From contig NC_039364.1 of assembly GCF_003573695.1 (NCBI RefSeq), positions 234,601,656 to 234,665,655 on the forward strand: DNA of 64,000 nucleotides. Direction: 5' to 3'. This document shows, in pieces, positions 44,250 through 55,900 of this stretch. The position numbers and the translations under genes are program-made. The notes beneath the pieces were generated by a model that was given only the letters and a program-made list of their open reading frames with translations, was not told the DNA's origin and did no database searches. Each line of letters starts with the position of its first letter. Positions within the stretch are counted from its first letter, which is position 1. The DNA is from Papaver somniferum (Eukaryota; Streptophyta; Magnoliopsida; Ranunculales; Papaveraceae).

Positions 44250-46649
44250 TTAACTCATCTTTTGTGCATTAATTCTACATTTTATCCCATATTCTGTATT
44301 TTCATTGTTTTCAAGAATAAATATTTTTCTTACTTAATTTTGCATTTTTAGGTAATAAATAAAGTCTGGATAACTTGCGGAGCGGAAAAGAGCTGAAGAG
44401 TGGTGAAAAGCCGGAAGAAATTACGCAAGGAAGCCGCGAAGAATGTTGTGCACAAGACCAAGAGGCTAGGAATGGGCTTGAAGAGGAAGAATTGTTTTTA
44501 AAGAAGATATGGGCTTGGCATACCCAAGGCCCAAAATCCTTACCCTCACCCATTTCCACTACCCAAGCCCGTATCGGATTTCAGCCGTCAGATTGGATCA
44601 TCTCAACATCTAACGGTCGCTCCCTTGATGTTCATCAAAGTTTGATACATCCGCTTCACACCACAACACCTAACTCCATCTTGAGCCGTCAGTTTCGTTG
44701 TGCTTCTACATCCAACGGTCGCTCAATATCAGCCTCTCTTAACCGTCCGATTCAATTCAGTCTCATGCATCACACGGTCTCATCTCGCTGGACATCAAGA
44801 ATGATATGTCCGCTCAACACCGAAACAACCCTAGGATATATAACCTAAAATGAAACCAAAAACCTAATCACTTCTCCACTTCGCCTTCTCTCTCTCGCCA
44901 TCTTCTCCTCCACACCCGACAGTTGCAGACACCATGTTGCCGTACCACCAACTCTCCACTGTCACTACCAAATACCACATCATCACAACCACCCTATCTC
45001 TCTACCTATCTATTCCATCAAGCTCTCCCCTATTCTAATCCCTAGGTAAGAGACTGATGAGATAGATCGAGCTAGAGAAGCTAGAAAAGGCATGGGAATG
45101 AAGCTACAATGTCAGAGGAAGAATGGGTCGAGTTTAATTTGATGTTGCTACATCAAATCAGGTAAAAATCGAGAACCCTAACTTCTGTCAAATTTGAGAA
45201 ATTTTACCAAAACCCTAATTTCGACTAAGAGAGAATTGAGAAGAGAGAGTAGGTAGAAATAGGGTATGGGTTAGACCCATTTCCCTAATTTCTTGAAAAC
45301 CTAATTTTACTGTTTTAAATTTGGGATTTAGGGATTTGGGTGAAAACCCTAATTTGTAATTTGAGGGAAATTTCTTTGGGTATAAATTGAGGACTGTGGT
45401 GTATGTAATGGGCATGCTGGACTAGCCAGTGTCCAGAACTTAGTTCTGTTAATGTTCAATTTCAGTTCAATTTCAGTTCAATTTTCAATTTCAGTTCAAT
45501 TTCATTTCTGTTAATGTGTGTGAAGTCAATTTTAGTTTTATGCTGTGATGTTTAGTTTCTTCAATTCTCCTAGTGCATAATCCTGTTAGTGTTAATTCTG
45601 TTTAATGTTAATGCACCTGTTATGTGATACATGTTTAGTGGAATGTTAGGCTAGAAACCTCAGTGCACTGATTTGATTGAGCAATGGGAGAGATTAGTGC
45701 TCATAGCAAGCTAATTCTCTTTCCATTCCATTTGTATGCTTAGGATGCACTGATTTGATTGAGCAATGGGAGAAATTAGTGCTCATAGCAAGCTAATTCT
45801 CTTTCCATTCTATTTGTATGCCTAGAGCCACTGCCTTGGCCTTGCATTGTCATCACTGTTAGCTTCACCATCTCCCCTGCCCTTGGCTTAGGCCTTGGTT
45901 CACTTGCATTGTTCTCTGATTGTAGTTGCTGTGTTCTGTCACCTTCTCATAATCCTTTTGCCCTGTTTTGCCCTGTGTTGCTTCCATTGTAAATTTTCTC
46001 CATTGTCTTTGCTTCACTGCCATCTCTGTTTTCTTCCTCTTGCCTTGTTCTGCTGCCTTGTCTTCCCCTTGGCCTGCTGCTTTCCTTCCACTGTTGCTGC
46101 TGTTGCTGCAGCTGGTTAAGGCCTAAGTCCTACTGCTGCTGCTGCTTCCTCTTCAAAGCTCAAGTTCAGTCCACTAAAGGCCTAGTTCTCAGTTCAATAC
46201 CAAGCCCAGGTTTGAACCAAAAGTTGAAGCCCACTGTCCATTGTTTGTACAAACTGAAGCCAAGTTCATTAAGGCTCAAAGCCCAGTTCATTAAGGCCCA
46301 GCCACAGTTTAGGTTAAGGCTCAAAGCCCAATTCAGTCAACTGTGGGCTTAATCCAAAAGCCTGAACTCAATTAAAGGCCCAATCCAATTCAGGCTTAAT
46401 CAAAAGCCTAATTCAAGAACTCAAAGGCCCAAAGCACAATCATAACCCATTGGTTACCAAAGTCCATTGGTACCCAAAGCCCAACAATAGCAACTAGAAC
46501 CCAAAATAGCTAAACACTCCAAAACACACCCAGTCTCTGTGGATCGACCCGTACTTGCACGAGCTACAACCAACGACCGTGCACTTGCGGTATTACTGTA
46601 GGCCCGCGTTTCATTGCGCTTAATTTTATACACTCTCCCGGGTCCACCA
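44204..46649 (+). repeat. 5' LTR of the gag-only element (2446 bp)
   Basis: Begins TGATGAGTGCC and ends GGTCCACCA. Contains an 82-bp tandem duplication at about 45665-45826 and a tract rich in AGCCCA/GGCCCA at about 46180-46500. Confidence 0.92.
45665..45826. repeat. 82-bp tandem duplication inside the LTR
   Basis: GCACTGATTTGATTGAGCAA begins at 45665 and again at 45747, with the following ~60 bp also repeated. The 3' LTR has the same pair from about 51932, so the duplication predates this insertion. Confidence 0.85.
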
Positions 46650-46655
46650 AGTTTT

Positions 46656-46674
46656 TGGCGCCGTTACCGGGGAT
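46656..46674 (+). other. Primer binding site of the gag-only element
   Basis: TGGCGCCGTTACCGGGGAT lies six bases past the 5' LTR end. It is very close to the primer site usual in Athila/Tat elements. Confidence 0.85.
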
Positions 46675-47300
46675 TGGTGTTGTGTTTTTTGTAGTTTTAC
46701 TGGCTATTTTTGCATTTCACTGCATAGCATTTGCATCTGCATCTGCTTCACTTCTTTTGTTGTTGGACCTGCTGTTCTGAACCTGTTTTTCCTCTGCTGG
46801 GACGCCACCAAGGAAAAGAACCAAAGCCCAACTGGGTTTTTGCAACAATATCAGAGCAGCTGGGCTGTGCTTAAAAGGTAACCCATTTAAGAGAACCCGA
46901 ATTGTGGGCTTCCAATTTTTAATTGTGGGCTTGTAATATTAAAGCCAATTTTTGGGCTTCTCTTATTTTCTGTTGGGTTTGTAATAATTTATTTGTGGGC
47001 TTGTTTGTTTAATTTGTGGGCTTGTATTTAATTTTTGTGAGCTTGTTTAAATTGGACTTGTATCTTGTATTCTGGGTTTAAACCCAGCTGAGCCTGTAAC
47101 CGATTGTGGGCTTGTTTCCACTCAAGAGTGGACCTCGAAACCAAAGTTTTAAAACAAACGTCGGGCCTTAACCAACTGGGCCAAATTAAACTTTCAAAAT
47201 TAAAACTTAGTGTTTCGTGGGCCGCAGCCTTCCTTCCATTCCATTAGAGGACAAACAGTGGGCTTGCTCCCATTTCAAAAACCAAATTTTATTTTCTTTT

Positions 47301-47340
<40 letters not shown>

Positions 47341-47525
47341 CTCTTGCTCCCATTTTAAACCAAATTTTTTTCTTCTTTATCCCATCTTAAACCAAAAGTT
47401 TTATTTTACTCCCATTTTAAAACCAAATTTTCAAATGTCTCCCACCAAAACCAAAATTTTCCCATAAAAAACCAAATTTTTGAAAACCCATTAAAACCAA
47501 ATAGTGGGCTTTGTGTCTTTTCAAA

Positions 47526-49034
47526 ATGGGCCAACCTCGTGCTCTCCATGAATACATGTATCCGTCAATAAAAATTCCATTATCATGTATTGTATTACCT
47601 CAAACCAATAACCCTTTTAAAATAAATGCAAGCATGATACAAATACTTCCTATATTTCGAGGGTTCGATTCTGAGAACCCCTATACTCATGTAAGAGAGT
47701 TTGAACAAATTTGTCGGACTATGCAACCTGATCATATGTCCGAAGACTCTCTGAAATTGCGTTTGTTTACATTTTCTTTAAAGGAAAGGGCCAAAACATG
47801 GTTTTACGGTTTGAGACCACAATCAATCAACACTTGGGACCAACTCACAGATCTATTTTTCAAAAAATTCTTTCCACATCATAGGACCATCGCTATTCGT
47901 CAAAGTATCAATTGTTTTGTCCAATTGGATGAGGAAACTGTTTTTCACTATTTTGAACGTTTTAATGATTTGTTGAGCGAATGTCCGCACCATGGATTTG
48001 AGAAGTGGAGACTTGTCGTCATCCTCTATGAGGGACTAGACTTTAAATATCGAACCATGGTTGAGTCTATGTGTAATGGTGAGTTTATTGATAAATCTGT
48101 GGATGATGCATGGAATTTTTTAGCCGAGATTGCAGAGAAAACCCATCAATGGGAATCCGTTAGAGAAACAGGAACAACACCACATGATATGAGTCACCCC
48201 CATGAATTAGAGTTTTATTCTTGTAATAGCTCCGACCTTAGGATTGAAAATTATCCTAGATTGCAAAATCCCTATCATGATGATGACGATGATTATGATG
48301 TTATGTTAGAAGAACATGTCTATACTGAAAATGTTATGGAACCTTTGGGTTCAAATACATTAGGCTTCTCTGCCCCGACCTTAATGCATGATATGTCTTC
48401 TAGTATTCCATGTGATGTTTCCCCTGATGTGCCGATACACGAGAATAAATCTGTTGATGATATTGATAATTCTGATTGTGATCTTGCCAATTTGATTGAT
48501 GATTGTGAGCATGATGTGACATGTGTAGATGAGTTAGGATATTTTGATTTGATTGATAATGATATGCCTATTCTTCTACCTAAGTCACAATCTGATGGCC
48601 TTCCACCCAACCTAGATTTGGTTTGTAACAAAAATTTTAAACCAACTTTTCTGAAGATTCCCAATCTAGGATTGGAACTGTGTGCTTCCCAAGTCCTTTT
48701 GGACTATTTCGCTTCTAAGTATAATACATTTGAGGAACCACAGTTGGAAATAGCATGTTTGCCCATCCCGAAAACAGTCCATTATGAGTTAGACCTTTTG
48801 AATCCTGAACCCCTAAAATTAAAAGATTTTGTGCTTAAAAGTAAACCTGTTGAACAATTTAGGTTTAGGGGTGATTCATTCGGTTTTTCACTCTCACTTC
48901 CATTTAAGTCCAATTTTAGTGTTTTGAAACTTTCTATGTCTCTACACTTTTTCTTTTGGGTTGATCCTCAACTCTTTAGACTTTTGGTGTATGGTGAATT
49001 TTTTGTATATAATCCAGTAGATAAAATTTCTTAA
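47526..49034 (+). CDS. Athila-like Gag protein
   Basis: About 502 aa from ATG 47526 to the stop at 49034. The frame opens slightly earlier but without an ATG. The retrotransposon gag domain lies in the first half: FRGFDSENPYTHVREFEQIC, LRLFTFSLKERAKTWFYGL and FHYFERFNDLLSECPHHG. The second half is acidic (a DDDDD run near residue 255) with no zinc knuckle or protease. It should form virus-like particles. The ORF is intact, which fits the near-identical LTRs. An A-rich run of nearly 40 A lies upstream at 47300-47338. Confidence 0.88.
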   Translation: MGQPRALHEYMYPSIKIPLSCIVLPQTNNPFKINASMIQILPIFRGFDSENPYTHVREFEQICRTMQPDHMSEDSLKLRLFTFSLKERAKTWFYGLRPQSINTWDQLTDLFFKKFFPHHRTIAIRQSINCFVQLDEETVFHYFERFNDLLSECPHHGFEKWRLVVILYEGLDFKYRTMVESMCNGEFIDKSVDDAWNFLAEIAEKTHQWESVRETGTTPHDMSHPHELEFYSCNSSDLRIENYPRLQNPYHDDDDDYDVMLEEHVYTENVMEPLGSNTLGFSAPTLMHDMSSSIPCDVSPDVPIHENKSVDDIDNSDCDLANLIDDCEHDVTCVDELGYFDLIDNDMPILLPKSQSDGLPPNLDLVCNKNFKPTFLKIPNLGLELCASQVLLDYFASKYNTFEEPQLEIACLPIPKTVHYELDLLNPEPLKLKDFVLKSKPVEQFRFRGDSFGFSLSLPFKSNFSVLKLSMSLHFFFWVDPQLFRLLVYGEFFVYNPVDKIS

Positions 49035-50458
49035 AAACCCTTTTGTTCCTTTTGTATATATTTTGCTAATCCAATATGATCTCGGCTGAAATATGTTGGA
49101 TTTTTTTTCCTTGAATAACGGAGTTTTAATTCTGCTTTCGCCGAAATCGGGTATTCTCTCTCCTTTTACTCTACTCAGCATGTCCCTTTCCATATGTTGC
49201 ATTTTAATTCTTTCCATATTTTGAAACATTGAGGACAATGTTTAGTTTAGGTTTGGGGGTATAGAGTAGATACCATGATAATATGCCATAATTGAAAACA
49301 AAACTCCATCTTTTTGAAAAAAATGAAAAATTCCAAAAAAAATTGAAAAATCAAAATTCAAAAAAATTAAAAAATGAAAAAACATAAAAAATGGAGCTCA
49401 TTTACCTTGAAATGTTGACTCTTGTGCAAATATGTATTTTTATTAGGAGTCTTAGTCTAGATATTTAGGCACCCTGATTCTAGCACAATTCACATAGTGA
49501 TAAGAAATTTGTACGCGCACGATCTACCAATACATGTATGGCCTCGATCTTCAAGGTGTTTGATAGGAAGTTACGATTGCCAATCACTTTAGAATACTGA
49601 ACGAAACTTGACTAGCTTGTTCTTTGGTTGGTTGGGATAGAAGGTGGAGGTTACATTAAGAAAGACAACCATCGAATTTAACTGGGTGCATCAAAAAGGG
49701 CTACCTCTTGCAAAGTGTCATGTAATTTTTTGTTTCTTTTTGTTATGTATCAAAAGCTACCTTGTGCAAAAAAAAAAAAAAAAAAAAAACGATGTATATA
49801 TTCAGAAAAAAAAAAGAGAAAAAAAAATATCAGAAAAATACAAAAAAAAATCAAGTATTTATCAATTTCATCATCTCTTGTTCCAAAAATAAAAGAGAAT
49901 AGTCAATGTAAATAAGAGTCATGTAAATAGTCATTTTGTTGTTTCATTGTAATAAGCAAGGAGGGTGTATGCCATTGATGTACAACGCGAGTAATTGTGA
50001 AATACCTCCAACTCATTCACAATTCTCGTAAAGTCCGGACAGCTAGCTAGATTTCGACCTTGGTTCTTAGTCTGAGAAACTATCTCTTGGTGATTAGTAG
50101 TCATAACTTCAGATCTTTCTTTACACATGTGTAGATACACTTTACACTCTTATCACATGTCTTTTTTTGTTATCAGTGCTAGGATTGTGCCTTTGATAGC
50201 TAGATTGACATCTCCATTTTGCTGTGAGCTTAAACTGTCTTGCACATGTCACATTTGATGGAATCTAAGCTCATATTTTGTCCTTAGGTTTTGTAGGTAC
50301 ACCTCTGGTAAACCTTCACGAGACTTCAACTCGTCCACTAGGGACACTTAGTGGTTTAAAAGGCTTAGTGCATACGCTAAATGCATTCGAGAGACCAGCG
50401 ACAGTGGTATAGTTAGGATTTCCTTAGTTTTGTTTTACTTGAGGACAAGTAAAATTCA
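49035..50458 (+). other. Non-coding internal region of the gag-only element
   Basis: Occupies the place of pol but shows no protease, reverse transcriptase or integrase motif. AGGTTTGGGGGTAT at 49247, preceded by TGAGGACAATG, duplicates the polypurine-like sequence found before the 3' LTR. A-rich runs at 49320-49390 and 49770-49850. Confidence 0.6.
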
Positions 50459-50472
50459 GGTTTGGGGGTATT
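50459..50472 (+). other. Polypurine tract of the gag-only element
   Basis: AGGTTTGGGGGTATT directly precedes the TGATGAGTGCC start of the 3' LTR. Confidence 0.75.
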
Positions 50473-52915
50473 TGATGAGTGCCAAATATTGTATATATTT
50501 ATCCCTTTTTGTTGGCATTTAACTCATCTTTTGTGCATTAATTCTACATTTTATCCCATATTCTGTATTTTCATTGTTTTCAAGAATAAATATTTTTCTT
50601 ACTTAATTTTGCATTTTTAGGTAATAAATAAAGTCTGGATAACTTGCGGAGCGGAAAAGAGCTGAAGAGTGGTGAAAAGCCGGAAGAAATTACGCAAGGA
50701 AGCCGCGAAGAATGTTGTGCACAAGACCAAGAGGCTAGGAATGGGCTTGAAGAGGAAGAATTGTTTTTAAAGAAGATATGGGCTTGGCATACCCAAGGCC
50801 CAAAATCCTTACCCTCACCCATTTCCACTACCCAAGCCCGTATCGGATTTCAGCCGTCAGATTGGATCATCTCAACATCTAACGGTCGCTCCCTTGATGT
50901 TTCATCAAAGTTTGATACATCCGCTTCACACCACACACCTAACTCCATCTTGAGCCGTCAGTTTCGTTGTGCTTCTACATCCAACGGTCGCTCAATATCA
51001 GCCTCTCTTAACCGTCCGATTCAATTCAGTCTCATGCATCACACGGTCTCATCTCGCTGGACATCAAGAATGATATGTCCGCTCAACACCGAAACAACCC
51101 TAGGATATATAACCCAAAATGAAACCAAAAACCTAATCACTTCTCCACTTCGCCTTCTCTCTCTCGCCATCTTCTCCTCCACACCCGACAGTTGCAGACA
51201 CCATGTTGCCGTACCACCAACTCTCCACTGTCACTACCAAATACCACATCATCACAACCACCCTATCTCTCTACCTATCTATTCCATCAAGCTCTCCCCT
51301 ATTCTAATCCCTAGGTAAGAGACTGATGAGATAGATCGAGCTAGAGAAGCTAGAAAAGGCATGGGAATGAAGCTACAATGTCAGAGGAAGAATGGGTCGA
51401 GTTTAATTTGATGTTGCTACATCAAATCAGGTAAAAATCGAGAACCCTAACTTCTGTCAAATTTGAGAAATTTTACCAAAACCCTAATTTCGACTAAGAG
51501 AGAATTGAGAAGAGAGAGTAGGTAGAAATAGGGTATGGGTTAGACCCATTTCCCTAATTCTTGAAAACCTAATTTTACTGTTTTAAATTTGGGATTTAGG
51601 GATTTGGGTGAAAACCCTAATTTGTAATTTGAGGGAAATTTCTTGGGTATAAATTGAGGACTGTGGTGTATGTAATGGGCATGCTGGACTAGCCAGTGTC
51701 CAGAACTTAGTTCTGTTAATGTTCAATTTCAGTTCAATTCAGTTCAATTTTCAATTTCAGTTCAATTTCATTTCTGTTAATGTGTGTGAAGTCAATTTTA
51801 GTTTTATGCTGTGATGTTTAGTTTCTTCAATTCTCCTAGTGCATAATCCTGTTAGTGTTAATTCTGTTTAATGTTAATGCACCTGTTATGTGATACATGT
51901 TTAGTGGAATGTTAGGCTAGAAACCTCAGTGCACTGATTTGATTGAGCAATGGGAGAGATTAGTGCTCATAGCAAGCTAATTCTCTTTCCATTCCATTTG
52001 TATGCTTAGGATGCACTGATTTGATTGAGCAATGGGAGAAATTAGTGCTCAAAGCAAGCTAATTCTCTTTCCATTCTGTTTGTATGCCTAGAGCCACTGC
52101 CTTGGCCTTGCATTGTCATCACTGTTAGCTTCACCATCTCCCCTGCCCTTGGCTTAGGCCTTGGTTCACTTGCATTGTTCTCTGCTTGTAGTTGGTGTGT
52201 TCTGTCACCTTCTCATAATCCTTTTGCCCTGTTTTGCCCTGTGTTGCTTCCATTGTAAATTTTCTCCATTGTCTTTGCTTCACTGCCATCTCTGTTTTCT
52301 TCCTCTTGCCTTGTTCTGCTGCCTTGTCTTCCCCTTGGCCTGCTGCTTTCCTTCCACTGTTGCTGCTGTTGCTGCAGCTGGTTAAGGCCTAAGTCCTACT
52401 GCTGCTGTTGCTTCCTCTTCAAAGCTCAAGTTCAGTCCACTAAAGGCCTAGTTCTCAGTTCAAGACCAAGCCCAGGTTTGAACCAAAAGTTGAAGCCCAC
52501 TGTCCATTGTTTGTACAAACTGAAGCCCAGTTCATTAAGGCTCAAAGCCCAGTTCATTAAGGCCCAGCCACAGTTTAGGTTAAGGCTCAAAGCCCAATTC
52601 AGTCAACTGTGGGCTTAATCCAAAAGCCTGAACTCAATTAAAGGCCCAATCCAATTCAGGCTTAATCAAAAGCCTAATTCAAGAACTCAAAGGCCCAAAG
52701 CACAATCATAACCCATTGGTTACCAAAATCCATTGGTACCCAAAGCCCAACAATAGCAACTAGAACCCAAAATAGCTAAACACTCCAAAACACACCCAGT
52801 CTCTGTGGATCGACCCGTACTTGCACGAGCTACAACCAACGACCGTGCACTTGCGGTATTACTGTAGGCCCGCGTTTCATTGCGCTTAATTTTATACACT
52901 CTCCCGGGTCCACCA
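50473..52915 (+). repeat. 3' LTR of the gag-only element (2443 bp)
   Basis: Nearly identical to 44204-46649. Differences are mostly single-base substitutions and one-base length changes. Confidence 0.93.
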
Positions 52916-52920
52916 CGAAT

Positions 52921-55900
52921 CACTTGTCAGTCTTACATCAGTTACCCCCATCTCTATTATTAAACGGAGGGAATGTACGACTGCCTCGTATTCGACGATG
53001 TTGTTAGTATGCTCTTTGAATTCTAACCTGAGTGCCTGTACGATCCTTTCTCCGGTTGGGTTGGTGATGACAATGCCTATTCCTGCTCCTTCCTTATTTT
53101 TGGAACCATAGGCGAAGAATTCCCATTGTCTTTGACTCGCGGGTTCGAGGATATCCATTGGATCCTTGCTTTCTTCCTCGGCTTCTGGTATTCCCTTAAT
53201 CTCTTCGTCGTTGTCCAGAGGGAGGTCTGCTAAGAAATCCGCCAAAACTTGGGATTTTCGGGAATGTTGAATTTCATGAATGATGTTGAATTGGTCCAGG
53301 TGGGTGTTCCACTTGGCTATTCTGCCTACTTTTCCCGCGCTTTTGAGGACTGCTTCCAGTGGTGCTTTGCATGGGACCCGGATGAAGTGAGTTAGGAAGT
53401 AGGTTCTCAGCTTTTGAGTAGCCCACACCAATGCCAGGATAAGTTGTTCGATCTTCGTGTAGTTCCTTTCCGCAGAATTGAGGGTCTTACTGACATAAGA
53501 GATAGGTTGTTCTATCTTCGTATTGGTTTTGACCAACACTGCGCTAACTGCGTCTTCTGTCGCTCCTATGTACAATGCCAAAACCTCATCAGGATCAGGC
53601 TTCTGCAGGATCGGAATTGAAGCCAGGTGTTCTTTGATTTTCTGGAAAGCTTCTTCGCATTCTGCGGTCCATTCAAACTTACTCCATTTTTTGAGAATAT
53701 TGAAAAAATGTTTGCATTTGTCCGAGGATCGGGAAATAAATCTGCCCAAGGTTGCTATGGATCCATTGAGCTTCTGCACTTCTTTTAAATTCTTCGGGGA
53801 TGGCATTTCTAGTATGGATTGAATCTTCGCTGGGTCTACCTCAATGCCCCTTTTTGTTACCAGATATCCGAGGAATTTCCCTGAGGTGACACCGAAAGTG
53901 CATTTCTCTGGATTTACTTTCATGTGATGCTTCCTCATTGCTTCGAAGATATCTCTCAGATCCTGATGGTGATCTTTGCGCATCTTACTTTTGACGAGCA
54001 TGTCATCAACGTAGACTTCTAAGGTACTACCAATCCATGGCCTGAAGATAGCATCGACCATTCTTTGGTACGTTGCCCCTGCGTTTCGAAGTCCAAAGGG
54101 CATTCTAGTGTAGAAATAAAGGCCATGTGGGGTGTAGAATGCTGTGTGTAGTTGATCTTCTTCTGCCAGGGCTACTTGGTTGTAGCCAGAATATCCATCC
54201 ATGAATGACAGCTCTTCGTATCCTTCTACTGCTTCAACCAGTTGATCTATGCTTGGAAGGGGATAGCTGTCCTTTGGACATGCCTTGTTGAGGTTAGTAA
54301 AATCGATGCATATCCTAACCCCCCCATTTTTCTTAGGAACGACGACCATGTTGGAGATCCATGTAGGGTACTTGACTTCTTTAATGAACCCCGCTTCTAG
54401 TAGTTTCCGAAGTTCTTTTTCCACTGCCTTATGGTACTCCGGTGCAACTTTTCTTATTTTCTGCTTGAAAGGTGGTGTGCCTGGTTTGATGCACAACTCG
54501 TGTTGGATTATTTTCGGGTCAATCCCCGGCATATCTCCTAGCTTCCAGGAGAATACATCCGCGTATTCTTTAAGTAATTTGGTTAAGGAATCCTCTCTTC
54601 TTTCGTCCATTATGGTCCCTACTTTGATCATCTTCGGATTTTCTTCCGTTCCTATGTTGATTTCTTTTACGGGTTCTACTGGTGTGAACACCGGCTTCGG
54701 GTCCCCGAGGACTGGGACGTTCTTTGATTTCTATTTGGTATGTTTCTGTCCTTTGTTGGCTGCTGAAGTACCTGTTTCTGTGTTTAGGACATTATCATCC
54801 TTTGTCAAGCCCCTCTCTGTGGTTTCCTTGAGGAACAGGTCTATGGCCTTTTCTTTCGCGGCTTCTTTATTTTTAATTCTTCGGGTTTTTCGCTGCTCTT
54901 CTTGTTCGTTGTTGATACGATCCCGAGTGGCTTGTCACTCTCTTGCAGAGACCCGATCTCCCTTGATTTCCATCACTCCCTCAGGTGTAGGGAATCTGAG
55001 ATATTGGTAGTAAGTTGCCGCCACTCGCTTGAGTTTATGTAACCACTTTCGTCCAATAATGGCGTTGTAGGGGGATGGGGCATCAACCACGCTGAATCGT
55101 GTTTCTACTTTCATGGGTCCGGCGTTAACCTGCAACACGATGTCTCCCAATGGCTTCGTGGGTGCTCCATTGAATCCGTAGATTGTGTAATAAGAGGTCA
55201 TTAGATGTTATTCATGGAGCTTCATTCGTTTGAATGCGTCGTAGAATAGAACGTTTACTGAGCTTCCCCCGTCTATGAGGATCTTTTTGAGGTTACATCC
55301 AGCCACTGGTAGTGTTAGGACCAGGGGGTCGTTATGGTCTTCCATATCTTCTTCGATATTTTCAGCATCGAAGATAATAGGTGAGTCCATCTACTCTTCG
55401 TGCTCGTCCACCTCTACATCATCAATATTATACAATTCGCAGCGGTCCTCGAACTGCTTCCGTAGCCTCTTTCCTATCTGTGTTGTAAGTGAGGGCCCTG
55501 CGGCTTCAGAACACGAGACGGTGTTGATTGTGCGGTTCCCCTCTGGAAGTTGGACTGTCTTGGTCTGTTTGGATCTATCCTCGGCGACCTCCTTTCGTAT
55601 GTAATGTTGGAGTTCGCCAGCATCAATCAGTTTTTGGACCATTATTTTGAGGTTTTTACATTTCTCGGTCTGGTGTCCGTTGAAGCAGTGATATTCACAG
55701 TAATCTTTAGACTTCTCGGTTCTTGGGGGCTGTTTTCCCTTAGACCATGGCCACTCCAAATTTTCCTTTCCTTTGATCTCTCGCAAGATCCGAGCATATC
55801 TAGCATTGAGCTTCGTGTAAACTTGATTTTCGAATTTTCGATCGTCTTTTCGTCGTTCAGCCCTTACCTCCTTCCTATCTTCGTGAGGACGTTCCACTGA

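Larger units (their letters stand above)
44204..52915 (+). mobile_element. Young Athila-like gag-only LTR retrotransposon
   Basis: Inserted into the Tat RNase H region with a perfect CGAAT duplication (44199-44203 and 52916-52920). LTRs 44204-46649 and 50473-52915 differ at only a dozen or so sites by eye. Only gag lies between them. There is no protease, reverse transcriptase or integrase, so it must depend on another element. Primer site, polypurine tract and gag type point to the Athila/Tat branch of Ty3/gypsy. Confidence 0.93.

Noticed and set aside
47210..47467. ORF with a poly-Lys run
   Set aside because: It is created by the long A-rich run in the leader of the gag-only element.
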